Shown here: positions 57,182 through 64,000 of the stretch, in pieces
Layout of the letters: every line of letters begins with the position of its first letter
How positions within the stretch are numbered: the first letter of the stretch is position 1
DNA from: Chroococcidiopsis sp. TS-821
GTDB taxonomy: Bacteria; Cyanobacteriota; Cyanobacteriia; Cyanobacteriales; Chroococcidiopsidaceae
Length of the DNA stretch: 64,000 nt
Assembly: GCF_002939305.1 (NCBI RefSeq)
Contig: NZ_MVDI01000007.1
Location: forward strand, 186,001-250,000
Reading direction: 5' to 3'
The notes under the pieces: model-generated
The model's database searches: none
Seen by the model: only the letters and a program-made list of their open reading frames with translations
Told to the model about the DNA's origin: nothing
Position numbers and translations under genes: made by a program

Positions 57182-58432
57182 ATGGATGTTATTGAGCGTA
57201 ACTCAGAGTTAACAGTGTTTGGACTACCCGCCGAGCAAGGTAGATGGTTACTGATTCCTCTGGGTATGAGTATTTTACTTTGTTTAGGGAGTGTTTACTC
57301 CTGGAGTATTTTTAGAAAACCTTTAGAAAGTGAATTGAATATTAGTGCAACTGAAAGTTTATTACCCTATACCGTTGCTCTTGTTTTCTATGCTGCATTC
57401 ATGCCAATCGCTGGCTTTTATATTCCTCGGATAGGAACTCGTATCATGACGGCGATCGGGGGAATCGTAGTCGGCGTAGGTTATATTCTTTCAAGTTTTA
57501 CCGCTGATATTGGGATGATAGTCCTCACCTATGGTGTCATTGCTGGAACAGGAGTTGGCATTGCTTATGGTGTACCAATGGCTGTGGTTGCTCGATGGTT
57601 CCCTGACAAAAAAGGATTAGCCGTGGGCTTGACGATTATCGGTTTTGGGCTTTCTCCCCTGATCGCTGCTCCTTTAGCAAATTACTTAATTGGAAGATAC
57701 TCTGTTAGACTAACTCTGCGGATTTTAGGCATCGCGTTTACAGCGATTATTCTAGGAATTGCGCTCGCGATGAAATTGCCTCCGCAAAACTGGTGTCCCC
57801 GTCGGATAGCTGCTGCTCCAGCATCTACTGTCATGCCGAGTTATCCTGCCCATTTACTCAGATCTCAGTCATTTTATGGGCTATGGGTTTGCTATGCGAT
57901 TGGCACTTTGATTGGATTAAGTGCCATTGGTATTTCCAGTCCAGTTGGTGAGGAGATAATTGATATCAATCCGAGGTTGGCAGCAAGTAGTGTTTCTCTA
58001 TTTGCGCTCTTTAATGGAGTCAGTCGTCCTTTGTTTGGCTGGTTAAGCGATCGCTTTAAACCTCATTATGTGGCGATTATGTCTTATACGCTCATCTTGA
58101 TTGCCTGCGTGTTGATGGTCAATGCTCAGAAAGGACAAATTGTCACGTATGTTGTTGCCTTTTGCCTATTTTGGTTTTGTTTGGGAGGATGGTTAGCAAT
58201 GGCTCCTGCTATCACCCTCCGGTTTTTTAACCCCGATCGGTATGCTCAAAATTACGGAATTGTGTTTACCGCCTATGGTACAGGTGCTTTGATTGGAACT
58301 TTGGTGACTGGAAGAATTCGAGATTGGTTTGGCACTTACGCCTATGCATTTTATCTAATGGCTCTACTTGCCATTATTGGCATTCTCGTTGCCAACTTCA
58401 TGCTCAAGCGCAGCGATCGCCTATATTCGTAA
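57182..58432 (+). CDS. MFS transporter, OFA (oxalate/formate antiporter-like) family
   Basis: 416 aa, twelve helices. RWLLIPLGMSILLCLGSVYSWSIFRKPLE is the conserved first helix of OFA carriers, and GTGVGIAYGVPMAVVARWFPDKKGLAVGLTIIGFGLSPL the fourth to fifth helices. The second half has GVSRPLFGWLSDRF and GTGALIGTLVTGRIRDWFG. Members move oxalate, formate, lactate or pyruvate. Substrate unknown; neighbours give no hint. Confidence 0.9.
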   Translation: MDVIERNSELTVFGLPAEQGRWLLIPLGMSILLCLGSVYSWSIFRKPLESELNISATESLLPYTVALVFYAAFMPIAGFYIPRIGTRIMTAIGGIVVGVGYILSSFTADIGMIVLTYGVIAGTGVGIAYGVPMAVVARWFPDKKGLAVGLTIIGFGLSPLIAAPLANYLIGRYSVRLTLRILGIAFTAIILGIALAMKLPPQNWCPRRIAAAPASTVMPSYPAHLLRSQSFYGLWVCYAIGTLIGLSAIGISSPVGEEIIDINPRLAASSVSLFALFNGVSRPLFGWLSDRFKPHYVAIMSYTLILIACVLMVNAQKGQIVTYVVAFCLFWFCLGGWLAMAPAITLRFFNPDRYAQNYGIVFTAYGTGALIGTLVTGRIRDWFGTYAYAFYLMALLAIIGILVANFMLKRSDRLYS

Positions 58433-58502
58433 TGACAGTACTGGATTGTCAGTAATATTTTCAAAAGGCGCGTTCCATATCTGGTGAACTTGTGGTTGTC
58501 TT

Positions 58503-58877
58503 TCAAAGCGTTTCCAAGTAACTTAACAAGTCTGCCATTTCTTTGGGACTAGGCTTGAACTGTGGCATCGGTGGAGTATCGCCACTAATGACTTGATGAA
58601 TCAACCCAAAACGAGATTTACGCTTAGAAATACCTTGTAAACTAGGACCCACGTTACCATCAGCTTGCCATCCGTGACAACCCGCGCAGTTCATTTGAAA
58701 AATCGCACTGCCGCGTACGGGATCTCCTGTTAATGACAAAACATTCTTAACATAAGGCTCAGAAACTCTTACCCTATGTACGCCCACAACAACTAATATT
58801 GCAACTAGCAAAATCGCCAAAGCGATAAATGCAAGCCGCTGGAGTAGAATTTCCGGTTTAGCGAACTGATTAGCCAA
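58503..58877 (-). CDS. cytM: Membrane-anchored cytochrome c, CytM
   Basis: 124 aa. One N-terminal helix (FIALAILLVAILVVVGVHRV) anchors a single c-type haem domain: CAGCH (haem attachment), downstream MPQFKPSP with the axial Met and the C-terminal DLLSYLETL helix. The order GDPVRGSAIFQMNCAGCHGWQADGNVGPSL fits CytM rather than the soluble c6. CytM accepts electrons at the cytochrome b6f/oxidase branch and suppresses photosynthesis in dark or mixotrophic conditions in Synechocystis. It is divergent from petG. Confidence 0.85.
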   Translation of the reverse strand: MANQFAKPEILLQRLAFIALAILLVAILVVVGVHRVRVSEPYVKNVLSLTGDPVRGSAIFQMNCAGCHGWQADGNVGPSLQGISKRKSRFGLIHQVISGDTPPMPQFKPSPKEMADLLSYLETL

Positions 58878-59033
58878 AAGCTGATTACTTAACTTGAGAC
58901 TTCACAAAAATATTTATCTCCTAACACTTAGCTTAAAAGTTCTTGATAGTGTTCGCAAGCAAAGTCAATGAAATCAGCATTTGTAATTAAGTTTTGTATA
59001 GAGACTTTACCAATTTCTGGTTCTCTCTTAGCA

Positions 59034-59057
59034 CTAATTCAGTGTATGCTGAATTAG
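59034..59057. promoter_or_regulatory. Nine-bp inverted repeat in the cytM-petG spacer
   Basis: CTAATTCAG (59034-59042) and CTGAATTAG (59049-59057) are exact inverted repeats around TGTATG, with no T run. It sits between the divergent cytM and petG starts and may bind a regulator or be a structured 5' end. Confidence 0.4.
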
Positions 59058-59169
59058 GAGTTATTGTTGTTGGCTGCTGTTGGGTCATCTAACCTAATGC
59101 AGCCTTAGTCACGAAGCACGATTGCGCGTAGCGCAGAGCTTATTATGCGATCGCAACAGGAGACATTGC

Positions 59170-59283
59170 ATGGTTGAACCACTACTCGATGGAATTGTTC
59201 TTGGCTTGATAGTGATTACTTTGGCTGGTTTATTTTTTGCCGCGTATCAGCAATATAAGCGTGGCAAGCAGTTGGGTTTATAA
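59170..59283 (+). CDS. petG: Cytochrome b6f complex subunit PetG
   Basis: 37 aa ([20 protein letters not shown] then [17 protein letters not shown]), nearly identical to PetG of other cyanobacteria: one transmembrane helix and a basic YKRG C terminus. PetG is an essential small subunit of the cytochrome b6f complex. It is too short for most ORF filters. The stop is at 59281-59283, and an intrinsic terminator follows. The order cytM-petG-rsmD-hisH is seen in several cyanobacteria. Confidence 0.96.
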   Translation: MVEPLLDGIVLGLIVITLAGLFFAAYQQYKRGKQLGL

Positions 59284-59297
59284 GCTAGCTAGACTCT

Positions 59298-59327
59298 AGC
59301 CCTTCTAATTGTTTTGGAAGGGCTTTT
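59298..59327 (+). terminator. Intrinsic terminator of petG
   Basis: AGCCCTTC (59298-59305) pairs with GAAGGGCT (59317-59324) around an 11-nt loop, followed by TTTT. It lies within the last codons of the convergent rsmD gene. Confidence 0.85.
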
Positions 59328-59871
59328 CATGTTCTAGGTAGACTGCACGATAGAAAGTAACAGCCGCGTTACCGTAAACTTTTTCTCGACAGATTTCTAG
59401 TGAAGAAGGTTGTAACTTGGGCAGATCGGGATGATGTTCTACCGCAAGTTCGCCGCTTGGATGCAATAATTGGTACTGCGCGATCGCCTGCAACACTGGT
59501 AAATACAAATTACTCGCATACGGTGGATCGAAGTAGATGCGGTCAAACTGTTGTCCTGAAAGTGTTTTTAACCGCTGCACTACGTCGCCGCGCAAAACTT
59601 GAAACGTTTGTCCAGACTGTGCTACTTTTTGCCAATTTTCCTTAATAATCGCACAGGCACGGCTTGATTGTTCAATTCCCACAACCAAGGCTGCGCCACG
59701 GCATAACGCTTCTGCACCCATTGAACCGTTCCCAGCACACAGATCTAGCCAACGACTACCTGCGATCGCACCTTGCCAAATATTAAAGACGGCTTCGCGT
59801 ACCCTGCCCGTTGTTGGTCGCGTGTCTCTCCCTGGTAATGTTTTTATAAGACGATTGCCGTAAATGCGCAT
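59305..59871 (-). CDS. rsmD: 16S rRNA (guanine-966-N2)-methyltransferase
   Basis: 188 aa. MRIYGNRLIKTLPGRDTRPT and REAVFNIW are the RNA-binding start; WLDLCAGNGSMGAEAL is the SAM-binding motif I and DRIYFDPPYAS carries the catalytic DPPY of N2-methyltransferases. The C terminus (EHEKPFQNN) is encoded by the petG terminator stem-loop. hisH lies 57 nt upstream on the same strand. Confidence 0.94.
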   Translation of the reverse strand: MRIYGNRLIKTLPGRDTRPTTGRVREAVFNIWQGAIAGSRWLDLCAGNGSMGAEALCRGAALVVGIEQSSRACAIIKENWQKVAQSGQTFQVLRGDVVQRLKTLSGQQFDRIYFDPPYASNLYLPVLQAIAQYQLLHPSGELAVEHHPDLPKLQPSSLEICREKVYGNAAVTFYRAVYLEHEKPFQNN

Positions 59872-59927
59872 GAGAAAGAGAGCAGAGGGATAAAGGAGAG
59901 CTCAAAAGCTCTGAGGAGAAAATATAC

Positions 59928-60563
59928 TTACACGGGTACTGTGGTGCGGACTTGCTGCACAAAGTTGGATAAAATTCGCAATCCAGCAGTAGAGGATTTT
60001 TCAGGGTGGAATTGCATTGCCATGATATTGTCGCGGGCGATCGCTGCTGTCACCGTTTGACTACCATGCGTTACTGTTGCGGCTTGAATTGTAGAATCCT
60101 CAGGCTCAACATAATAGGAGTGAACAAAATAAACCCAAGGCTGTGATGGTAGATTTTGCCATAGGGGACAATCAGGTTGAGTAAGCTCTAGTTGATTCCA
60201 ACCCATATGCGGAATTGTAATTCCTGGCTCGCCTTTAAAGCGCCGTACTGTACCAGAAATAATTCCCAAACCAGGCTCTACACCTTCTTCACTGCATTCG
60301 AATAAGACTTGCAGTCCCAGACAAATACCAAGAAACGGTTTCCCACTGGCGATCGCATCTTTGATTGGTTCAACCAAGTCACGGGATCTCAAATGCTGTA
60401 CAGCAGGATCGAACGCACCGACGCCGGGTAACAATACTGCATCAGCTTTTGCTAATTCTATAGCTGAGTCAGTAATTTTCGGAGTCGCTCCCGCTTTCTC
60501 TAAACCTTTGCAGACCGAATGCAGATTACCCATGTCATAATCTATAACTGCGATCGCTGCCAT
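59928..60563 (-). CDS. hisH: Imidazole glycerol phosphate synthase glutaminase subunit
   Basis: 211 aa. IAVIDYDMGNLHSVCKGLEKAG, the nucleophile motif FLGICLGLQVLFE (Cys near 81) and QFHPEKSS (His, Glu) form the class I glutaminase triad. HisH supplies ammonia to HisF in histidine and purine-salvage-linked synthesis. hisF is not adjacent, as is usual in cyanobacteria. Confidence 0.97.
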   Translation of the reverse strand: MAAIAVIDYDMGNLHSVCKGLEKAGATPKITDSAIELAKADAVLLPGVGAFDPAVQHLRSRDLVEPIKDAIASGKPFLGICLGLQVLFECSEEGVEPGLGIISGTVRRFKGEPGITIPHMGWNQLELTQPDCPLWQNLPSQPWVYFVHSYYVEPEDSTIQAATVTHGSQTVTAAIARDNIMAMQFHPEKSSTAGLRILSNFVQQVRTTVPV

Positions 60564-60746
60564 TGAGCAGACCCTCCTCGATCGTTACCACTAAATTCTA
60601 TTGTAAGTGCAACTAAGTTATTCTCCATGAGACGCTAACATCATTTTCAGCAATCTCCCCTTCGTGTATTGTTGTGTCCTAAGAAAGCGGGAAGGCTACG
60701 CTTATGTAGTTCGTCTCAAAGAAACAAAATTAATTAAGATTGCTAT

Positions 60747-61274
60747 ATGCCTTCTCAAATCCTGCTAACTTCATTTACAACATGGCTACCGCATCAAAAA
60801 TCTAATTCATCCGACGATCTCATCGCGAAAATCGACGAGTTATATCTTACAAATAGCACTTTACAACTACCTCTACTAACCGTTTTAAGAAAACTACCTG
60901 TTGATACTCAACAAGCCAGCAAAATTGTCATCAGTAAAATTACTGAAATTCAACCTACTGCTATTATTTGTTGTGGTATGGCAGAAAGTCGAACGCAACT
61001 CACTGTAGAATCTCATGCTGCTTGTGGAGATGTTGTTTTGCGATCGCCACTCGATCTAGAACACCTAATTGCTGAGCTTTCTATAACCCAAATCAGCCAC
61101 GATGCCGGAAAGTTTGTTTGTGAAGGACTTTATTTCGCAGTTTTAGACTATATCACAACGCAGAAATTAAACAGCCATTGTCTTTTTGTTCACGTCCCTA
61201 TTTTGACAGAAGATAATATGCAAAAAGTTATAAAAGACTTCATATTAATTATTCAAAAAATGGCACTTTTATAA
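60747..61274 (+). CDS. Peptidase C15 (pyroglutamyl peptidase)-like protein
   Basis: 175 aa. The catalytic triad of C15 enzymes can be placed: E88 (QLTVES), C125 (DAGKFVCEGLYF) and H149 (HCLFVHVP). The typical N-terminal loop (FxPFxGxxxNPS) is replaced by TSFTTWLPHQKSNSSDD and the protein is about 30-40 residues shorter than canonical enzymes. It may therefore prefer another substrate. No neighbour suggests a role. Confidence 0.8.
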   Translation: MPSQILLTSFTTWLPHQKSNSSDDLIAKIDELYLTNSTLQLPLLTVLRKLPVDTQQASKIVISKITEIQPTAIICCGMAESRTQLTVESHAACGDVVLRSPLDLEHLIAELSITQISHDAGKFVCEGLYFAVLDYITTQKLNSHCLFVHVPILTEDNMQKVIKDFILIIQKMALL

Positions 61275-61364
61275 GTTATGTTGTGTCTTATTTTGAGTCG
61301 ATCGCAACTTAACAAAAGGGTAGATCGCATTCTTACCCTTATTTGCTAGTTTATAAATGCTGTT

Positions 61365-62735
61365 ATGCTACCATTGTTGCCCGTTTTCACGTTTGCTCAA
61401 GCTACACCCACACCTACGCCAACACCACAACAAGAAATCGTACAACCGCAACAAGTACGCCCCTTGCCTGGATCGTTAGATACTGTTCCGGTATTTAATA
61501 GCAATAGTCCCGAAGTCGTCCAAACCGAAGGAATTTTATTATCGACGTTTCCTCCGAGTGGAAAAAAAGCAGCAAACGCCCATCTTAACTTTCCGTTCCA
61601 AGGACGATTTGATATCTTCGCACATCACATTGCTAAAGCAACTTCTCCAGAAGACTTGCGCACGCTCTATCTTGGAGTTCTACTGCATAATCCAAGTACG
61701 CAACCCGTGACAGTCGATGTTTTACAAGCCGCAAGTTACTTAAGTCAACCTGACGCACCGTTTATCGAGTTACCACCCCAAACTGAAAATCCTTTAGGAA
61801 CGATCTTTGCAGGACCAGGCGATCGCGTGATGAATGAGATCCTACGTGGACGGCGACAATCAATATTTCCTGCGCAAATCACCATTCCACCGCAGCAAAG
61901 TCGAATGTTGCTTAATTTACCAATTCCTGTACAAACGTTAGAACCACCAATTAATGGACGTTCTACTTTAATGCGGCTACGGAGCAATGGAAGGGTTTAT
62001 GCAGCAAGTTTGGCGATGTTTGCTAAGTCTAATGCTGATGGTAGCGAGCGATCGCCAACTTTAGCCGAATGGCAACAGTTATTAGAAACGGGAAATTTAG
62101 CCGGACCTCGCGATCTCGCTCCAACACCTCCCGAAGCAGGTGGTAAAGTTATCTATGGTCGCGTTGCTGGAGTTGCGCAAGGTTCTCAATGGCAAGCTCA
62201 ACTTGTTGATAGTCCTAATGTGCGATATTTGAGTATTCCTCCACGAGGACAAGCGTTTTCTTATGGTTTAAGTACCTTAACTGCAGGAAGACAAGGGACA
62301 AATCAAGTACAAAGTGCGCCGTTGATGGTACGCTATCCAGATACTGCCTATCAAGCACACGGTAATTATGGCATTGAGTACAATTTGAGTTTACCTTTGT
62401 ATAACAATACTAATCAACAGCAAACAATCAGTATCTTGCTCCAAACACCAATTAAGGAAGATGAATTAACGCAAGGTGGATTGCGTTTCTTAACTCCACC
62501 TGCAGCTCAAACGTTTTTTCGCGGTACTGTGCGACTGCGTTACAGTGACGATCGCGGTTTACCCCAGACGCGGTATGTTCACTTGGTACAAAAAAGAGGA
62601 CAAGCCGGAGAACCACTTGTACTATTAAATATGCCACCAGGCGATCGCCGACTCGTACAATTTGATTTTCTCTATCCGCCAGACGCTACACCGCCACAGG
62701 TGCTTACTATTCAGAATGTAAAAGTAGAGAATTAA
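61365..62735 (+). CDS. DUF3370 domain protein, probably exported
   Basis: 456 aa. A short hydrophobic N terminus (LPLLPVFTFAQA) is followed by a Thr-Pro linker and a DUF3370 domain: PLPGSLDTVPVFNSNSPEVVQTEGILLS, GRFDIFAHHIAK, LYLGVLLHNPSTQPVTVDVLQAASYLSQPDAPF, MMVRYPDTAYQAHGNYGIEYN-like (here LMVRYPDTAY). The family is found nearly only in cyanobacteria and has no known function. The stop codon overlaps the stop of the next, convergent gene (TTAA at 62732-62735). Confidence 0.9.
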   Translation: MLPLLPVFTFAQATPTPTPTPQQEIVQPQQVRPLPGSLDTVPVFNSNSPEVVQTEGILLSTFPPSGKKAANAHLNFPFQGRFDIFAHHIAKATSPEDLRTLYLGVLLHNPSTQPVTVDVLQAASYLSQPDAPFIELPPQTENPLGTIFAGPGDRVMNEILRGRRQSIFPAQITIPPQQSRMLLNLPIPVQTLEPPINGRSTLMRLRSNGRVYAASLAMFAKSNADGSERSPTLAEWQQLLETGNLAGPRDLAPTPPEAGGKVIYGRVAGVAQGSQWQAQLVDSPNVRYLSIPPRGQAFSYGLSTLTAGRQGTNQVQSAPLMVRYPDTAYQAHGNYGIEYNLSLPLYNNTNQQQTISILLQTPIKEDELTQGGLRFLTPPAAQTFFRGTVRLRYSDDRGLPQTRYVHLVQKRGQAGEPLVLLNMPPGDRRLVQFDFLYPPDATPPQVLTIQNVKVEN

Positions 62736-64000
62736 GACTTTTGAAAGCCGAGCGATGCTTTCTTTTTCGTCTTTTTCGATTTTGATTTATTTACCTCAGC
62801 GACCGCTTCTTCAAACAAGTTATGCAAATGAACTGGAACGCTAGCAATTTCTGGTAGTTCTGGTACGAGTGGCTTGTCGAATTCCTCTAGCAGCGGTTCT
62901 AAATCGCGGTCAATTTGAAATGGACGCTGGAGTACGGTTTGCAAGATTTGTTCTAGTTGTGTAGGGTACTTCTGGGCTAAGCGTTGCCAAATAAATGTAT
63001 TAATTTTGGGATCTTCTAGATAGTTACGAATCAGTTTTTCTGCACCTTCAATATTTTGCCAATCTTCAGCTTCTAATAATGCTACGACGCGATGATAGGT
63101 AGGCAAAAACATCTGTCCCCAGCGGGGATGCGATAACGCTGTCACCTGTTCAGCTTTTTTAAGTTCAGCTGGTAAATCGACTTTTGGCATCACCATTTTA
63201 GCTGTCGTTTTGTTCTCAAATAATCGAGCAACCTTGCCATCGACACCTGCTTCTGCAGCAGCGGCTTCTAATTCCTCTCGATCAATTCCCGCTTCTTGTG
63301 CTACCTCGGCAAGCGTTTTAGATTCATCAATACCTGCTGCTGCTAGTCGTTGCTGCATTAAAACTTCTTGAAATTCAGCGATTTTTTTATTGAGTTGATA
63401 CCCTGGCATAGTGACTTCGTCACTACCAAAGAAATCGATAAACTGTTGGTGGTAACGTGCAACAGATTTCCACGCTTCGGCAAGTAATTCAGGTGCATCG
63501 CTGTAAAGATGGTTTTTGTAATTGTCCTTGAAATTACCAATGGCTACTGCTAGTTTAGGTTTACCTAACCGACCCAATGGCGTACAAGGTCCCGAAAACG
63601 TCCAATAAGCATCTGTAACTGGCGAAATTCGTGTTAATAAGATTTCACCTTCTTTGTAACGGCGTATTTCTTCTGCAAATTGAGCATTATCAGGTTTAAC
63701 GATATAGTGTTTGGCTGTCAGCCAGTTCATTAACTCAAATCCATCAGGCAAGATTTGCGTAATCGCGAACAAGCCCATAAAGCTGCGCTGCCAACTCTTT
63801 ACTAACTGGCGATCGCTTTGAGACAATTCCGGATGATGTTCAATAAATAAGTCTAATGGCGTTCGCTCGCCGACTTGCCCTTCACTCAAAAAGCTATCAA
63901 CAATAATATCCTGTTGTGCTTTATCTCCTTTATCCCGCCGCGCCTGCTTTGCAGCATAAGCTTCAAGCGCTGCTGCTAAATCTCCTTCAGCTTCTAACAC
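62732..64000 (-). CDS. Conserved cyanobacterial protein of unknown function (start at or beyond window edge)
   Basis: At least 422 aa; the frame is open to the last base of the window, where a GTG could be a start, but it may extend further. The protein is acidic and helical in the first two thirds (for example AEEIRRYKEGEILLTRISPVTDAYWTFSGPCTPLG), has an Ala-rich helical insertion (TLAEVAQEAGIDREELEAAAAEA), and ends with the basic tail KSKSKKTKKKASLGF. I do not recognise a catalytic motif. Confidence 0.7.
   Translation of the reverse strand: MLEAEGDLAAALEAYAAKQARRDKGDKAQQDIIVDSFLSEGQVGERTPLDLFIEHHPELSQSDRQLVKSWQRSFMGLFAITQILPDGFELMNWLTAKHYIVKPDNAQFAEEIRRYKEGEILLTRISPVTDAYWTFSGPCTPLGRLGKPKLAVAIGNFKDNYKNHLYSDAPELLAEAWKSVARYHQQFIDFFGSDEVTMPGYQLNKKIAEFQEVLMQQRLAAAGIDESKTLAEVAQEAGIDREELEAAAAEAGVDGKVARLFENKTTAKMVMPKVDLPAELKKAEQVTALSHPRWGQMFLPTYHRVVALLEAEDWQNIEGAEKLIRNYLEDPKINTFIWQRLAQKYPTQLEQILQTVLQRPFQIDRDLEPLLEEFDKPLVPELPEIASVPVHLHNLFEEAVAEVNKSKSKKTKKKASLGFQKS

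Overview
The window is chromosomal DNA of a cyanobacterium. The octamer GCGATCGC (HIP1) recurs throughout. The genes include petG (cytochrome b6f), cytM, a VTE1-type tocopherol cyclase, a GH100 neutral invertase, a DUF3370 protein, LabA-type NYN, DevBCA-type exporter genes and Uma2 nucleases. I see no phage, conjugative, transposase or CRISPR signature. Placement below phylum is not supported by anything decisive. DevBCA homologues also occur in species without heterocysts.

Layout. 1-2.0 kb: end of an M48 protease whose last codons lie inside tRNA-Leu(CAA), then an M23 peptidase. 2.1-9.5 kb: FtsH, an FMN reductase, a Crp/Fnr regulator, a ferrochelatase-like protein with a poly-His tail, MgtE and a small membrane protein. 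9.5-13.2 kb: a two-component pair (kinase and OmpR-type regulator) separated by an oppositely oriented MFS transporter. 13.3-19.0 kb: invertase, J-domain protein, tocopherol cyclase, a secreted Pro/Thr repeat protein, a tRNA-Arg(CCU) split by a group I intron, DUF218 and DUF2288 proteins. 19.1-23.9 kb: a lipid cluster plsX-fabH-fabD-plsC followed by an AI-2E-type permease. 24.2-29.2 kb: PBP4-type carboxypeptidase, LptC-like protein, NYN protein, MetG. 29.5-36 kb: acyltransferase plus alpha/beta hydrolase (the two halves of plant phytyl ester synthases as separate genes), an SDR with an embedded CIA30 domain, a MarR regulator with a membrane-protein target, lipA-gpsA. 36.1-39.4 kb: a frameshifted small secreted protein, a peroxiredoxin-glutaredoxin fusion, a DSP-like phosphatase and a nitroreductase.

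39.9-42 kb holds a membrane-anchored coiled-coil protein with a NERD-type nuclease domain and a Uma2 nuclease. 42-47 kb is a tetR-devB-devC-devA locus interrupted by a GNAT gene and, in antisense, an S23 four-helix-bundle gene. Almost every junction there is filled by TTACCAAT/GGTAATGG heptamer-type repeats that recur elsewhere in the window. 47-54.4 kb: an exported nucleoside-phosphorylase-like protein, an orphan NMT1-type lipoprotein, MscS, ahcY, ExoD-like and DedA. 54.4-55.0 kb: a decayed MntA-HepT toxin-antitoxin module that can be reconstructed codon by codon. 55-64 kb: ABC exporter, OFA-type MFS, divergent cytM/petG, rsmD, hisH, a C15-like peptidase, DUF3370 and a partial protein of unknown function.

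Most of the window is housekeeping (membrane lipids, cofactors, envelope, electron transport). The most unusual points are the repeat-riddled dev locus, the NERD coiled-coil protein with a palindrome just upstream, the split two-component pair, the decayed MntA-HepT module, the intron-bearing tRNA-Arg, the paired MarR operators and the poly-His chelatase. I did not find a system I can defend as wholly new. The NERD/Uma2 pair and the dev locus are the best candidates for follow-up.
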